Assembly (NCBI GenBank): GCA_036501425.1
Contig: DASYAI010000042.1
Location: 1 to 17,913, forward strand
DNA: 17,913 nt
From: DATKRB01 sp036501425
GTDB taxonomy: Bacteria; Actinomycetota; Acidimicrobiia; Acidimicrobiales; RAAP-2
Direction of reading: 5' to 3'
The notes below the pieces were generated by a model that saw only the letters and a list, made by a program, of their open reading frames with translations, did no database searches and was not told where the DNA came from. Shown piece by piece: positions 6,738 through 14,367 of this stretch (positions are counted from its first letter, which is position 1; each line of letters begins with the position of its first letter). Position numbers and translations under genes: made by a program.

Positions 6738-9119
6738 ATGCGCGGTGGTCTCCGGGCCGTCCTCGCCGGCGCGGTGGTGGCCGGCACCCTCGGCGGCGCG
6801 GTCGTGGCCGGGGTCGCCCCAGCGGTCTTGGCGGCCAGCGCCGCCCCGGGCGCGGGCGCTCGGGGCGCCCTTCCCCGAGCACCGGCGCTGCCCCCCGGAG
6901 CCCACCTCCAAGGCGCCCTCGGGCCCTCGGTGCCCGTGCAGGCCGAGGTCGTGCTGGCGCCGCGCGACCCGGCCGCCCTCGACACCGCGGTCGGCGCGGT
7001 GTCCGAGCCGGGCTCGCCCGAGTACCACCACTTCCTGGCGCCGGGCCAGTTCGCCCGCACCTACGGCCCGGACCCGGCCGACGTGGCGGCGACCCGCGCC
7101 TGGCTGTCCTCGGTCGGCCTGACCGTCGGGCCCACCGACCCCGACGGCTTCGTCATCCCGGTGTCGGGGAGTGCCGACGTGGTCGCCCACGCCTTCTCCA
7201 CCGCCCTGTCGGCCGTCCGGCTGGCCGACGGCTCGACCTCCTACGTCCAGTCCGGCTCGGCGTCGGTGCCGGCGGACCTTGCACCGCACATCACGAGCGT
7301 CGTCGGGCTGAGCGCCGCCAGCCGCTACGACCGGGACGCCGTCGTCGCACCGCCGCCTGGTTCCGCCGGGCTCGCCGGGGCCCGCTCGACGCCGCTCGAG
7401 CCGGCCGACCCGCTCGAGCTCGCCCAGAGCACGGGAGCGGCCGGAGCGGCCGGCTGCACCGCGGCCCAGGCCACCGGTGGAACCCTGCAATCGAGCGTGG
7501 CCGCCCTGTACGGGTTCTCCGACCTCTTCGCGCAGGGGCGCACCGGGACGGGCCAGACCATCGCGCTCTACGAGCTGGAGGGGTACTCGGCGGCCGACGT
7601 CGAGCAGTTCGAGCAGTGCTTCGGGCGTAGCGCCACGGTCAGTTCGGTGACCGTGGACGGCGGTCCGCTGCCCTCGGCGGCGGCGCCCGGCTCCGGCGAG
7701 GCGGCGCTCGACATTGAGAACACGTTGAGCTTCGCGCCCGCCACCCGGGTGGTGGTCTACGAGGGCCCCAACGACGGCGGGGTCGGCCCGATGGACGTCT
7801 ACCGGCGGATCGCCGACGACGACGCCGCCCCGGTGGTGGCCACCAGCTGGGGCATCTGCGAGGCGGCCAACGGCGCCGCCGCCGAGCAGGCCGAGGCCCA
7901 GATCTTCGATCAGATGGCCCTCGACGGCCAGACCGTGGTGGCCGCCAGCGGCGACGCCGGCTCGGAGGACTGCTACCCCCAAGGGCCTAACGCCACCTCG
8001 CTGGCGGTCGACGATCCGGGCAGCCAACCGACCGTCACCAGCGTCGGGGGCACGGCGCTGTCGCCGTCGGCACCTGCGGGCCAGGTGGTGTGGAACTCCT
8101 GCGACGGCCTCGGGGCGTCCTGTGCCCGCTCGGGCGGCCGGCAGGGCGCCGGTGGCGGCGGCGTGTCGAGCACCTGGGCGTTGCCCAGCTACCAGGCCGC
8201 CCGCGTGCTGTCCCCCTGCCCGGCCGGCGCGACCACCGGTACCTCCGACTGCCGCCAGGTCCCCGACGTCGCCGCCCTGGCGGCGCCCTCACCGGGATAT
8301 CCGATCGTCTGGGACGGCCGATGGACCACGGCCGGGGGCACCAGCGCTGCCGCGCCGTTGTGGGCAGCCCTGTTCGCCGACGCCGACCAGGGCTGCAACA
8401 CCCCCCTCGGTTCGGTGGACCCGGCGCTCTACGCCCTCGGGGACGCCCAGGCCCCGGTGTTCGGCGACGTCACCACCGGGGACAACGACTTCCTCCAGAC
8501 CAACGGGGGCCAGTACGGCGCCGGCACCGGCTACGACCTGGCGAGCGGCTGGGGCTCGCCCGAAAGCGGGGCCCTGGTGGCCGCCCTCCAGCCCGCCGGC
8601 GGGTGCCCGTCGGTCGTCGGGTTGAGCGCCCCGTTCGGCCCCCTGTCGGGCGGCACGCTCACCATCACCGGCTCGGGCCTGGGCGGGGCGAGCGCGGTCG
8701 ACGTCGGCGCCCTCGGGCCGGCGAGCATCGTCGCCGACACGCCGACCAGCATCACGGTGTCGCTGCCGACGGCGCCCAGGCCGATCGCGGTCGACGTGAC
8801 CGTCGTGACCCCGAACGGGACCTCGCCCGCCTCGCCGGTCGACCGCTACGTGTTCGGGGTCGCCCACACCGGGGCCGGGTACGTGCTCGGGGCGGCCGAC
8901 GGGGGGATCTTCGCCTTCGGGGACGCGCCGTACGAGGGTTCCATGGGGGGTCACCACCTCGACCAGAGGGTCGTGGGCGTGGTGGCGGACTGGGAGGGCC
9001 GGGGGTACTGGGAGGTGGCGGCCGACGGGGGGATCTTCGCCTTCGGGGACGCGCCGTACGAGGGGTCGATGGGCGGGATCCGGCTGGTCGCCCCGGTGGT
9101 GGGGATCGCGGGCACGTGA
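6738..9119 (+). CDS. Secreted S53 (sedolisin/kumamolisin-type) serine-carboxyl protease with IPT domain and C-terminal repeats
   Basis: Extracellular acid protease precursor of 793 residues. A signal peptide spans about 1-32 (basic start, hydrophobic core, cleavage near 'AVLA-AS'). A pro-kumamolisin activation domain (about 55-200) and a linker precede the S53 catalytic domain (about 245-620). The catalytic triad is visible: E321 and D325 (ExxxD), D406 in 'SGDAG' as the oxyanion aspartate, and S536 in 'GGTSAAAP'. 'FGDV' (575-578) with 'GYDLASGWGSP' (598-608) fits the calcium site. An IPT/TIG domain (about 624-705) and two 'DGGIFAFGDAPYEGSMGG' repeats (721-738, 763-780) follow, and the protein then stops abruptly. 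ATG 6738 is chosen because it gives a compact signal peptide. GTG 6681 (812 residues, GTGA overlap with rarA) is a real alternative. It interrupts an otherwise conserved housekeeping block. Confidence 0.92.
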   Translation: MRGGLRAVLAGAVVAGTLGGAVVAGVAPAVLAASAAPGAGARGALPRAPALPPGAHLQGALGPSVPVQAEVVLAPRDPAALDTAVGAVSEPGSPEYHHFLAPGQFARTYGPDPADVAATRAWLSSVGLTVGPTDPDGFVIPVSGSADVVAHAFSTALSAVRLADGSTSYVQSGSASVPADLAPHITSVVGLSAASRYDRDAVVAPPPGSAGLAGARSTPLEPADPLELAQSTGAAGAAGCTAAQATGGTLQSSVAALYGFSDLFAQGRTGTGQTIALYELEGYSAADVEQFEQCFGRSATVSSVTVDGGPLPSAAAPGSGEAALDIENTLSFAPATRVVVYEGPNDGGVGPMDVYRRIADDDAAPVVATSWGICEAANGAAAEQAEAQIFDQMALDGQTVVAASGDAGSEDCYPQGPNATSLAVDDPGSQPTVTSVGGTALSPSAPAGQVVWNSCDGLGASCARSGGRQGAGGGGVSSTWALPSYQAARVLSPCPAGATTGTSDCRQVPDVAALAAPSPGYPIVWDGRWTTAGGTSAAAPLWAALFADADQGCNTPLGSVDPALYALGDAQAPVFGDVTTGDNDFLQTNGGQYGAGTGYDLASGWGSPESGALVAALQPAGGCPSVVGLSAPFGPLSGGTLTITGSGLGGASAVDVGALGPASIVADTPTSITVSLPTAPRPIAVDVTVVTPNGTSPASPVDRYVFGVAHTGAGYVLGAADGGIFAFGDAPYEGSMGGHHLDQRVVGVVADWEGRGYWEVAADGGIFAFGDAPYEGSMGGIRLVAPVVGIAGT
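8892..9064 (+). repeat. Two identical 47-bp direct repeats, 126 bp apart, in the protease 3' end
   Basis: Positions 8892-8938 and 9018-9064 are identical over 47 bases and begin gcggccgacggggggatc. Each encodes AADGGIFAFGDAPYEG in frame. Flanking sequence differs, although the protein pattern (a 42-residue period with 'GY' before and 'SMGG' after) continues. Confidence 0.9.
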
Positions 9120-9166
9120 GCCGGCGGCGGGGTCGCCCTCTTCCCAGGTGACGCCCGCGGTACCGG

Positions 9167-9172
9167 TAATGT
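9167..9172 (+). promoter_or_regulatory. Candidate -10 box (TAATGT) for a leaderless DUF948-protein transcript
   Basis: TAATGT fits the actinobacterial TANNNT -10 pattern and ends 7 nt before ATG 9180, so transcription would begin at or next to the start codon. No Shine-Dalgarno precedes this ATG. Overlapping palindromes CGGTACCG (9158-9165) and TACCGGTA (9161-9168) abut the box and could be an operator. No clear -35 is visible. Confidence 0.4.
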
Positions 9173-9179
9173 CCAGCCA

Positions 9180-9587
9180 ATGTCCGCCGCCGACGTGGTC
9201 GTGGTGGCCGCCGCAGCAGTCGCCTGCGTCGCCGGCGTGGTCTGCCTGGTCGCGGCCGGTCTCCTCGTGAGCCAGGTCCGACGGCTCGAGCGCACCCTGG
9301 GCGCGCTGCGCGCCGAGGTGGTGCCCCTGCTGGCCGACGCCCGGCAGGCGGCCGATGCCGCCGCCACCGAGATGCTCCGGGTGGGCGCGGTGCTCGAGGA
9401 CGCCGAGTCGGTGACCTCCACCGTCGAGTCGGCGACCCGACTGGCCCACCAGGCGTTCGCCAACCCGATCGTCAAGGTGCTGGCCTGGCGAGCCGGCGCG
9501 GCCGGGGGCCTCCGCCAGCTGCGCCGGGGGGGCGAGCCGCCGACCTCGCTCGACGGACGGCGACGACGATCCGACGGACGGCGATGA
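9180..9587 (+). CDS. DUF948-type membrane-anchored coiled-coil protein
   Basis: A 135-residue protein of unknown function. One N-terminal membrane helix is seen (about 5-30, Val/Ala-rich). It is followed by a charged amphipathic helix (about 33-85, 'VRRLERTLGALRAEV') typical of DUF948 proteins. A conserved-looking segment 'AFANPIVKVLAWRAG' (92-106) precedes a short basic, low-complexity tail. The same kind of gene sits upstream of alaS in many Actinomycetota, which supports the call. The start is ATG 9180 with no Shine-Dalgarno but a candidate -10 just upstream, so a leaderless mRNA is likely. The 3' end contains 13-bp repeats, and its TGA overlaps a small ORF as ATGA. No enzymatic motif is seen; a role in envelope or membrane organisation is only a guess. 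Confidence 0.8.
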   Translation: MSAADVVVVAAAAVACVAGVVCLVAAGLLVSQVRRLERTLGALRAEVVPLLADARQAADAAATEMLRVGAVLEDAESVTSTVESATRLAHQAFANPIVKVLAWRAGAAGGLRQLRRGGEPPTSLDGRRRRSDGRR

Positions 9588-9602
9588 GCCGACGGACGGC
9601 GA
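9551..9602 (+). repeat. Three copies of cgacggacggcga at the DUF948 gene end
   Basis: The 13-bp unit cgacggacggcga starts at 9551, 9572 and 9590, with spacings of 21 and 18 bp. The copies cross the DUF948 stop codon, so two lie in its tail (DGRRR, DGRR) and one in the spacer or micro-ORF. Confidence 0.8.
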
Positions 9603-9715
9603 TGGGCGGCTTCGCGCGCACGACGGTGATCGGCTTCGAGCGGGTGCCGGCGGGCGCTGGACCGGTGGGCGACAACGGGCGGTCCTGCGCGAAGGGGTAC
9701 CGATGGGGCGCGTGA
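9584..9715 (+). CDS. Possible 43-residue micro-protein between the DUF948 and DUF6167-like genes
   Basis: ATG 9584 overlaps the DUF948 stop as ATGA and runs to TGA 9713-9715, overlapping the next gene by 13 nt. About nine in ten codons (39 of 43 by my count) end in G or C, against about two thirds at positions one and two. That is the codon signature of coding DNA in a high-GC genome. The peptide begins MSRRTAMGG and ends GYRWGA, with no domain I recognise and no membrane helix. It fills most of the only spacer in this part of the cluster. Against it: it is short, has no Shine-Dalgarno of its own, and its first codons come from the 13-bp repeat. It could instead be a decayed remnant or noncoding. 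Confidence 0.3.
   Translation: MSRRTAMGGFARTTVIGFERVPAGAGPVGDNGRSCAKGYRWGA
9692..9697 (+). promoter_or_regulatory. Shine-Dalgarno for the DUF6167-like gene
   Basis: AAGGGG lies 5 nt before ATG 9703. It supports that start over any upstream in-frame codon. Confidence 0.6.
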
Positions 9716-10062
9716 GATGGTTGGCCGCCGGGGCCACGATCGGTGCCGGGGGGACACTGTGGGCGCGCCGCCGCCTCCGGCGACGGGTCCACCAGGCGGT
9801 GGACCGGCTGGCGCCCTCGTCGTTGAGCCAGGGGGTGGGCGAAGGAGCCCGCCAGGTGGGCGATCGGGTCCGCGGCGCGTTCGACGCTGGCCGCCGCGAG
9901 CGGGCCCGCCGCGAGGCCGAGCTGCGGCAGCACCTGGCGGCCACCTCCCCATCTGCCGTGGTCGCCGGCCCGGCGGGCGGCGGGTCACGGGCTCCGGCGC
10001 ACGCCCGCCACGGACCGACCGGCCGCCCGCAGGGTCGAAGGCACGAGCAGGCCCGCCAGTAG
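9703..10062 (+). CDS. Small membrane protein, DUF6167-like, upstream of alaS
   Basis: A 119-residue protein of unknown function. The N-terminus 'MGRVRWLAAGATIGAGG' looks like a short membrane segment (about 5-20). It is followed by a basic run 'ARRRLRRRV' that would face the cytoplasm, then an amphipathic helix (about 28-75) rich in Arg, Glu and Ala. The tail is disordered and rich in Gly, Pro, His and Arg. This layout resembles the DUF6167 proteins found between the DUF948 gene and alaS in Streptomyces and relatives; the family call rests on size, layout and context rather than a strong motif. The start is ATG 9703 with a good Shine-Dalgarno. The TAG stop doubles as the first bases of a candidate -10 for alaS, which begins 10 nt later. 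Confidence 0.7.
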   Translation: MGRVRWLAAGATIGAGGTLWARRRLRRRVHQAVDRLAPSSLSQGVGEGARQVGDRVRGAFDAGRRERARREAELRQHLAATSPSAVVAGPAGGGSRAPAHARHGPTGRPQGRRHEQARQ

Positions 10063-10065
10063 GCT
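10060..10065 (+). promoter_or_regulatory. Candidate -10 box (TAGGCT) for leaderless alaS transcript
   Basis: TAGGCT fits TANNNT and ends 7 nt before ATG 10073, the same spacing seen upstream of the DUF948 gene and mscS. Its first three bases are the stop codon of the preceding gene. alaS has no Shine-Dalgarno, which is consistent with a leaderless start. No clear -35 is seen, so this rests on position and pattern only. Confidence 0.35.
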
Positions 10066-10072
10066 CTCGGCG

Positions 10073-12661
10073 ATGGAGGCCAGCCAGCTTCGGGCGCGTT
10101 TCACCGGGTTCTTCGCCGAGCGCGGGCACCGGGTCGTGCCCTCGTCGAGCCTCATCCCCTCGCACCCGCGGGCCCCGCTGTTCACCAACGCGGGCATGAA
10201 CCAGTTCATCCCCTACTTCGTGGGCGAGGAGATCCCGCCGTTCCGCCGGGCCACCTCGGTGCAGAAGTGCGTGCGGATCCGGGGCAAGCACGACGACATC
10301 GAGCTGATCGGCCGCACCACCCGCCACCTCAGCTTCTTCGAGATGCTGGGCAACTTCAGCTTCGGGGACTACTTCAAGGCGGAGGTGATCCCCTGGGCCT
10401 GGCAGCTGGTGACCGAGTCGCTGGGCCTCGACGGGGATCGGGTCTGGGTCACCGTCCACCACGACGACGACGTGGCGGCGGAGATTTGGCATGACGCCGT
10501 GGGACTGCCCATCGAGAGGATCCAGCGTCTGGGGGAGGACAACTTCTGGGAGATGGGCGACACCGGGCCCTGCGGGCCATCCTCGGAGCTCTTCTACGAC
10601 CGCGGCGCGCGGTGGGGGGAGGCCGGCGGGCCGGCCGAGGGCGGCGCCGAGCGCTACCCCGAGTTCTGGAACCTCGTCTTCCCCCAGTTCGACCGGCAGG
10701 CCGACGGTTCGCTCGCCGTCCTGCCGGCGCCGGGCATCGACACCGGGGCCGGCTTCGAGCGGCTCCTCACGCTCCTCCAGGACGTTCCGAGCATCTGGGA
10801 GACCGACGTCCTGCGCCCGGTCATCGCCCGGGCCGAGTCGCTGACCGGCCGCACCTACGGTCGGGACGGGGGCGAGGACGACGTCGCCCTTCGGGTCCTA
10901 GCGGACCACGGGCGGAGCGTGACCATGCTGGTCTGCGACGGCGTGCTCCCCTCCAACGAGGGACGGGGCTACGTGTTGCGCCGGGTCATCCGCCGGGCCG
11001 TCCTGACCGCTCGACGCCTCGGGGTCGAGGCGCCGGTGACGCCCGCCCTGGCCGAGACGGTGGCCGAGGTCATGGGGGACGCCTACCCCGAACTGCGCGA
11101 CAAGCTCCACCTGGCCCAGGACGTCCTCCAGCGCGAGGAGGCGGGCTTCGACCGCACGCTGCGAACCGGCCTCGGGCTGCTGAACGGGGCGCTGGAGGAG
11201 GCCCGAGCCTCGGGGCGCCACGACCTGCCGGGCGAGACCGCCTTCCGGCTGCACGACACCCACGGGTTCCCGGTGGAGCTGACCGAGGAGCTGGCGGCCG
11301 AGGCCGGCCTGGGCGTGGACCGCGACGCCTTCGAGGCGGCGATGGAGCGCCAACGAACCCGGGCTCGCGAGGCCGCCCGCTCGGTGCCGGTGGCCGACGA
11401 GGCCGCCTACCGTTCGCTGCTCGAGAGCCACGGCCCGACCAGCTTCGTGGGACGCTCCCCGCTCGACTACGCCGTGCCGGCCCGCATCGTCGCCGTGCTG
11501 GCCGGCCGCGAGCCCGGCACGGCGGAGATCTTCCTCGACCGGACCCCCTTCTACGCCGAGGGCGGCGGACAGGTGGGCGACGTGGGCACCATCGTGACCG
11601 AGACGGGCCGGGCCGAGGTGGTCGACACGGTGCCGGCGCTCCCGGGGCTCAGCGCCCACCGGGCCCGGGTGACCGGCCAGCTGCTGGCCGGTCAGGAGGC
11701 CCTGGCGTCGATCGACGGGCCCCGGCGCGAGCGGATCCGGCGCAACCACACGGCCACCCACCTCCTCCACGGCGCCCTGCGGCTGGTGCTCGGGGACCAC
11801 GTGCACCAGCAAGGCTCCTACGTCGGGCCCGACCGGCTGCGCTTCGACTTCTCCAATCCGGGGCCGGTGGGGCGCCACGAGCTCGCCGAGGTGCTCGAGC
11901 TGGCCAACGCCGACGTCGCCGACGATCACCAGGTGGAGGTGGTCGAGACCACCAAGGCGCAAGCCGACGCGAGCGGGGCGCTGTCGTTCTTCGAGGACAA
12001 GTACGGCGACGTGGTGCGCATGGTGCGTGCCGGCCCGCACTCGCTCGAGCTGTGCGGTGGCACCCACGTCGGGGCGCTCGGCTCGATCGGGACCATCCAG
12101 GTCGTCTCGGAGGGCTCGACCGGTTCGAACGTCCGCCGCATCGAGGCCGTCACCGGAGCGGCGTCGACCGCCCGGGCGCTGCAACGAGACGCCCTGGTCA
12201 ACCAGGCGGCCGAGCTCCTGCGAACCGAGCCCGAAGGTCTGGTCGACGCCATCGAGCGCCTGATGGAGCGCCAGCGCGCGGCCGACCGGGAGCTCCAGCG
12301 CCTGCGGGCGTCGTCGCGCGCCGCCCGGGCGACCGAGCTGGCCGCCGGGTCGAGCGACGGGACGGTCGTCGCCCGGTGCGACGGGCTGGTCCCCGACGAG
12401 CTGCGGACCCTCGCACAGAGCGTCCTGCACCACCAGGGCATCCGGGCGGTGGTGCTCGTCGGCAGCCCCGACGGGGAGAAGGTGAGCGTGGCGGTGGCCA
12501 GCGGAGGCGACCCCGACGCGGCGGCGGTGGCCAAGCAGGTGGCCGCCGTGGTGAGGGGTGGCGGCGGTGGCTCGGCCGAGGTGGCGGTGGCCGGCGGCCG
12601 CGACGTGGGCGCCATCCCGCAGGCGCTCGAGGAGGCACGCCTGGTGCTCGTGCCCCGGTGA
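10073..12661 (+). CDS. alaS: Alanyl-tRNA synthetase (class II)
   Basis: Charges tRNA-Ala with alanine and hydrolyses mischarged Ser- or Gly-tRNA. The catalytic core has 'TTRHLSFFEMLGNFSFGDYF' (82-101) as motif 2 and 'GIDTGAGFERLL' (221-232) as motif 3. The editing domain shows the zinc/active-site set: H559 and H563 in 'NHTATH', and C661 and H665 in 'CGGTH'. A coiled linker (about 700-755) leads to a C-Ala domain with a glycine-rich run 'RGGGGGSAEVAVAGG' (828-842). At 862 residues it is full length with all key residues present. ATG 10073 has no Shine-Dalgarno but lies 7 nt after a candidate -10, suggesting a leaderless message that heads the alaS-ruvX-mltG-aroE unit. The stop overlaps ruvX as GTGA. 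Confidence 0.98.
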   Translation: MEASQLRARFTGFFAERGHRVVPSSSLIPSHPRAPLFTNAGMNQFIPYFVGEEIPPFRRATSVQKCVRIRGKHDDIELIGRTTRHLSFFEMLGNFSFGDYFKAEVIPWAWQLVTESLGLDGDRVWVTVHHDDDVAAEIWHDAVGLPIERIQRLGEDNFWEMGDTGPCGPSSELFYDRGARWGEAGGPAEGGAERYPEFWNLVFPQFDRQADGSLAVLPAPGIDTGAGFERLLTLLQDVPSIWETDVLRPVIARAESLTGRTYGRDGGEDDVALRVLADHGRSVTMLVCDGVLPSNEGRGYVLRRVIRRAVLTARRLGVEAPVTPALAETVAEVMGDAYPELRDKLHLAQDVLQREEAGFDRTLRTGLGLLNGALEEARASGRHDLPGETAFRLHDTHGFPVELTEELAAEAGLGVDRDAFEAAMERQRTRAREAARSVPVADEAAYRSLLESHGPTSFVGRSPLDYAVPARIVAVLAGREPGTAEIFLDRTPFYAEGGGQVGDVGTIVTETGRAEVVDTVPALPGLSAHRARVTGQLLAGQEALASIDGPRRERIRRNHTATHLLHGALRLVLGDHVHQQGSYVGPDRLRFDFSNPGPVGRHELAEVLELANADVADDHQVEVVETTKAQADASGALSFFEDKYGDVVRMVRAGPHSLELCGGTHVGALGSIGTIQVVSEGSTGSNVRRIEAVTGAASTARALQRDALVNQAAELLRTEPEGLVDAIERLMERQRAADRELQRLRASSRAARATELAAGSSDGTVVARCDGLVPDELRTLAQSVLHHQGIRAVVLVGSPDGEKVSVAVASGGDPDAAAVAKQVAAVVRGGGGGSAEVAVAGGRDVGAIPQALEEARLVLVPR

Positions 12662-13125
12662 GCGATGCGGCAGGCCCGCGTGGCAGCGCGACCCGCGGAC
12701 GGGTGGCGAGGCGGGCGCTCGGCATCGACCTCGGGACCCGGCGCATCGGCGTAGCCGTCAGCGCCACCGGCGGCCTCGCCTTTCCCCGGCCCACTGTTGC
12801 GCGCAGCGGGGACGAGGCACGCGACCGGGGCCGCCTGGTGGAACTGGCGCGCGAGGCGGGTGCGACCACGGTCGTCGTGGGCCTGCCGCTCTCCCTCGAC
12901 GGGACCGAGGGGCCGGCCGCCCGGCGGGCCCGGGCGGAGGCCCAGGCATTGGCCGAGGTCCTGGCCGCCGACGGGATCGATGTCGAGACCTTCGACGAGC
13001 GGCTCACCACGGTGAGCGCGATGGCGGCATTGGCCAGCGGTGGCACCCGGGGACCGGCGGCCCGCCGGAGGGTGGACAGCGCCGCGGCTACCGTACTGCT
13101 CCAGGCGTGGCTGGACCGGCAGTGA
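12658..13125 (+). CDS. ruvX: Holliday junction resolvase-like / pre-16S rRNA nuclease RuvX (YqgF)
   Basis: RNase H-fold nuclease of the YqgF family, known for maturing the 5' end of 16S rRNA; a Holliday-junction role has also been proposed. The 155 residues carry the family's metal-binding acids: D24 in 'LGIDLGTRRIGVAVS', D113 in 'DERLTT' and D140 in 'VDSAAATVLLQ'. 'VVVGLPLSLDG' (72-82) is also typical. GTG 12658 overlaps the alaS stop by 4 nt, and GTG 12703 is a possible shorter start just before the first motif. The order alaS-ruvX-mltG-aroE is the same as in Mycobacterium and Streptomyces, so the assignment is secure. Confidence 0.95.
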   Translation: MSDAAGPRGSATRGRVARRALGIDLGTRRIGVAVSATGGLAFPRPTVARSGDEARDRGRLVELAREAGATTVVVGLPLSLDGTEGPAARRARAEAQALAEVLAADGIDVETFDERLTTVSAMAALASGGTRGPAARRRVDSAAATVLLQAWLDRQ

Positions 13126-14366
13126 GACCAGGGGGACCCCCGGCCGGCGTCTCCGGCTCGTCTTGGGACACCGCCCCGACCCCGCCGAACGGGACCGGGC
13201 GGGTGGGTCCGGCCAGGGTCGAGCCCCCGCCGATCGACCGCGTCCCGGGCACGGCGGCCGGGGCGGGCCCCCCGGCCCACAGGGGTGGCGGTGGTCCGCC
13301 CGCTCGCGGACCGGACCGGGGCGCGGCGCGGCGCTCGGGCCGGGCGGCCGCCCGGCGCCGGAGGCGGCGGCTCCTGGCCGTGCTGGGGGTCGTCGTCGCC
13401 CTGGTGGTCGCCCTGGTCGCCTGGTTCGAGGTGGAGGCGAACCCGTCGGGTGGCCCCGGAACGGCCGTCGTAGTCCAGGTGCGCCCGGGCGAGTCGAGTA
13501 CCTCGGTCCTCGACCAGCTCGGCCGGGAAGGAGTGATCGGCAGCCCCCTGGCCTTCCGGATGGGGGACCTGGTCGAGGGCACCCCGAACATCCGTCCGGG
13601 CGCCTACCTCTTCCACCGGAACCAGTCCTTCTCCACCGTGCGGGCAATCCTGGCCGGGGGCTCGAACATCGCCTCGCTCACCGTTCCGCCGGGGTACACG
13701 TTGCACGAGGTGGCCACCGAGCTGGACGCACTGCCCGGAGACCTCGGGCGCCAGTTCCTCGCCGTCGCCGGCAGCGGCAAGGTCCGCTCGCCATGGGAGC
13801 CCTCCGGCTCGAACAACCTCGAAGGGCTGCTCGGCACCGGCACCTACCAGATCCTTCCCGGCACGACCGACGCCCAGCTCCTGACCACCATGGCGGAGCG
13901 GTTCGACGATCAGGCCGCCGCGGCCGGCGCCACCCCTGGCGCGGCCGGCGCGCTCGGGCTCTCGCCGTACCAGCTCATCGTGGTGGCCTCCATCGTCGAG
14001 AAGGAGGGCTACCGTCCCCAGTCCAACTTGGGGCCGGTGGCCCGGGTGATCTACAACCGCCTGGCCGCCGGGATGCATCTCGACATGGACTCGACCGTGC
14101 TCTACGCCCTCGGGCAGGACGGGGGCCCGGTCACCGCGGCCGACCTGAAGATCGACTCCCCCTACAACACCTACCTCTCTTCGGGGCTCACGCCCACTCC
14201 GGTCTGCTCACCCTCGCCGGCGGCGATCCGGGCCGCGGTCGACCCACCCGCCGGGTCCTGGCTCTACTTCGTGGTCGTCGACAAGGACGGCACCGAGGCC
14301 TTCTCCAGCACGTTCGCCCAGCAGCAGGCCAACGAGGCGCTGGCCGCCGGTCGTGGGCTGGGCTGA
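13122..14366 (+). CDS. mltG: Endolytic murein transglycosylase MltG (YceG family)
   Basis: Membrane-bound lytic transglycosylase that cleaves nascent peptidoglycan strands and so sets their length. The 414 residues comprise a long Pro/Gly/Arg-rich cytoplasmic tail (1-82), one membrane helix (about 83-101) and an extracellular LysM-like and YceG domain. The catalytic glutamate is E293 in 'ASIVEKEGY' (289-297), and 'VARVIYNRLAAGMHLDMDST' (306-325) is the conserved stretch after it. The segment before it reads 'LEGLLGTGTYQI' (233-244), where most MltG proteins have 'LEGFLFPDTY'. GTG 13122 overlaps the ruvX stop as GTGA; a later start would shorten only the disordered tail. It lies in the conserved alaS-ruvX-mltG-aroE order. 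Confidence 0.95.
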   Translation: MRPGGPPAGVSGSSWDTAPTPPNGTGRVGPARVEPPPIDRVPGTAAGAGPPAHRGGGGPPARGPDRGAARRSGRAAARRRRRRLLAVLGVVVALVVALVAWFEVEANPSGGPGTAVVVQVRPGESSTSVLDQLGREGVIGSPLAFRMGDLVEGTPNIRPGAYLFHRNQSFSTVRAILAGGSNIASLTVPPGYTLHEVATELDALPGDLGRQFLAVAGSGKVRSPWEPSGSNNLEGLLGTGTYQILPGTTDAQLLTTMAERFDDQAAAAGATPGAAGALGLSPYQLIVVASIVEKEGYRPQSNLGPVARVIYNRLAAGMHLDMDSTVLYALGQDGGPVTAADLKIDSPYNTYLSSGLTPTPVCSPSPAAIRAAVDPPAGSWLYFVVVDKDGTEAFSSTFAQQQANEALAAGRGLG

Positions 14367-14367
14367 C

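Noticed and set aside
9126..9137. Hairpin GGCG-gggt-CGCC after the protease as a terminator
   Set aside because: Only a 4-bp stem with no T tract; too weak in such GC-rich DNA.
14353..14367. GTG 14353 as the aroE start
   Set aside because: Possible, but it overlaps mltG by 14 nt and adds five residues not needed for the fold; GTG 14368 was preferred with low certainty.
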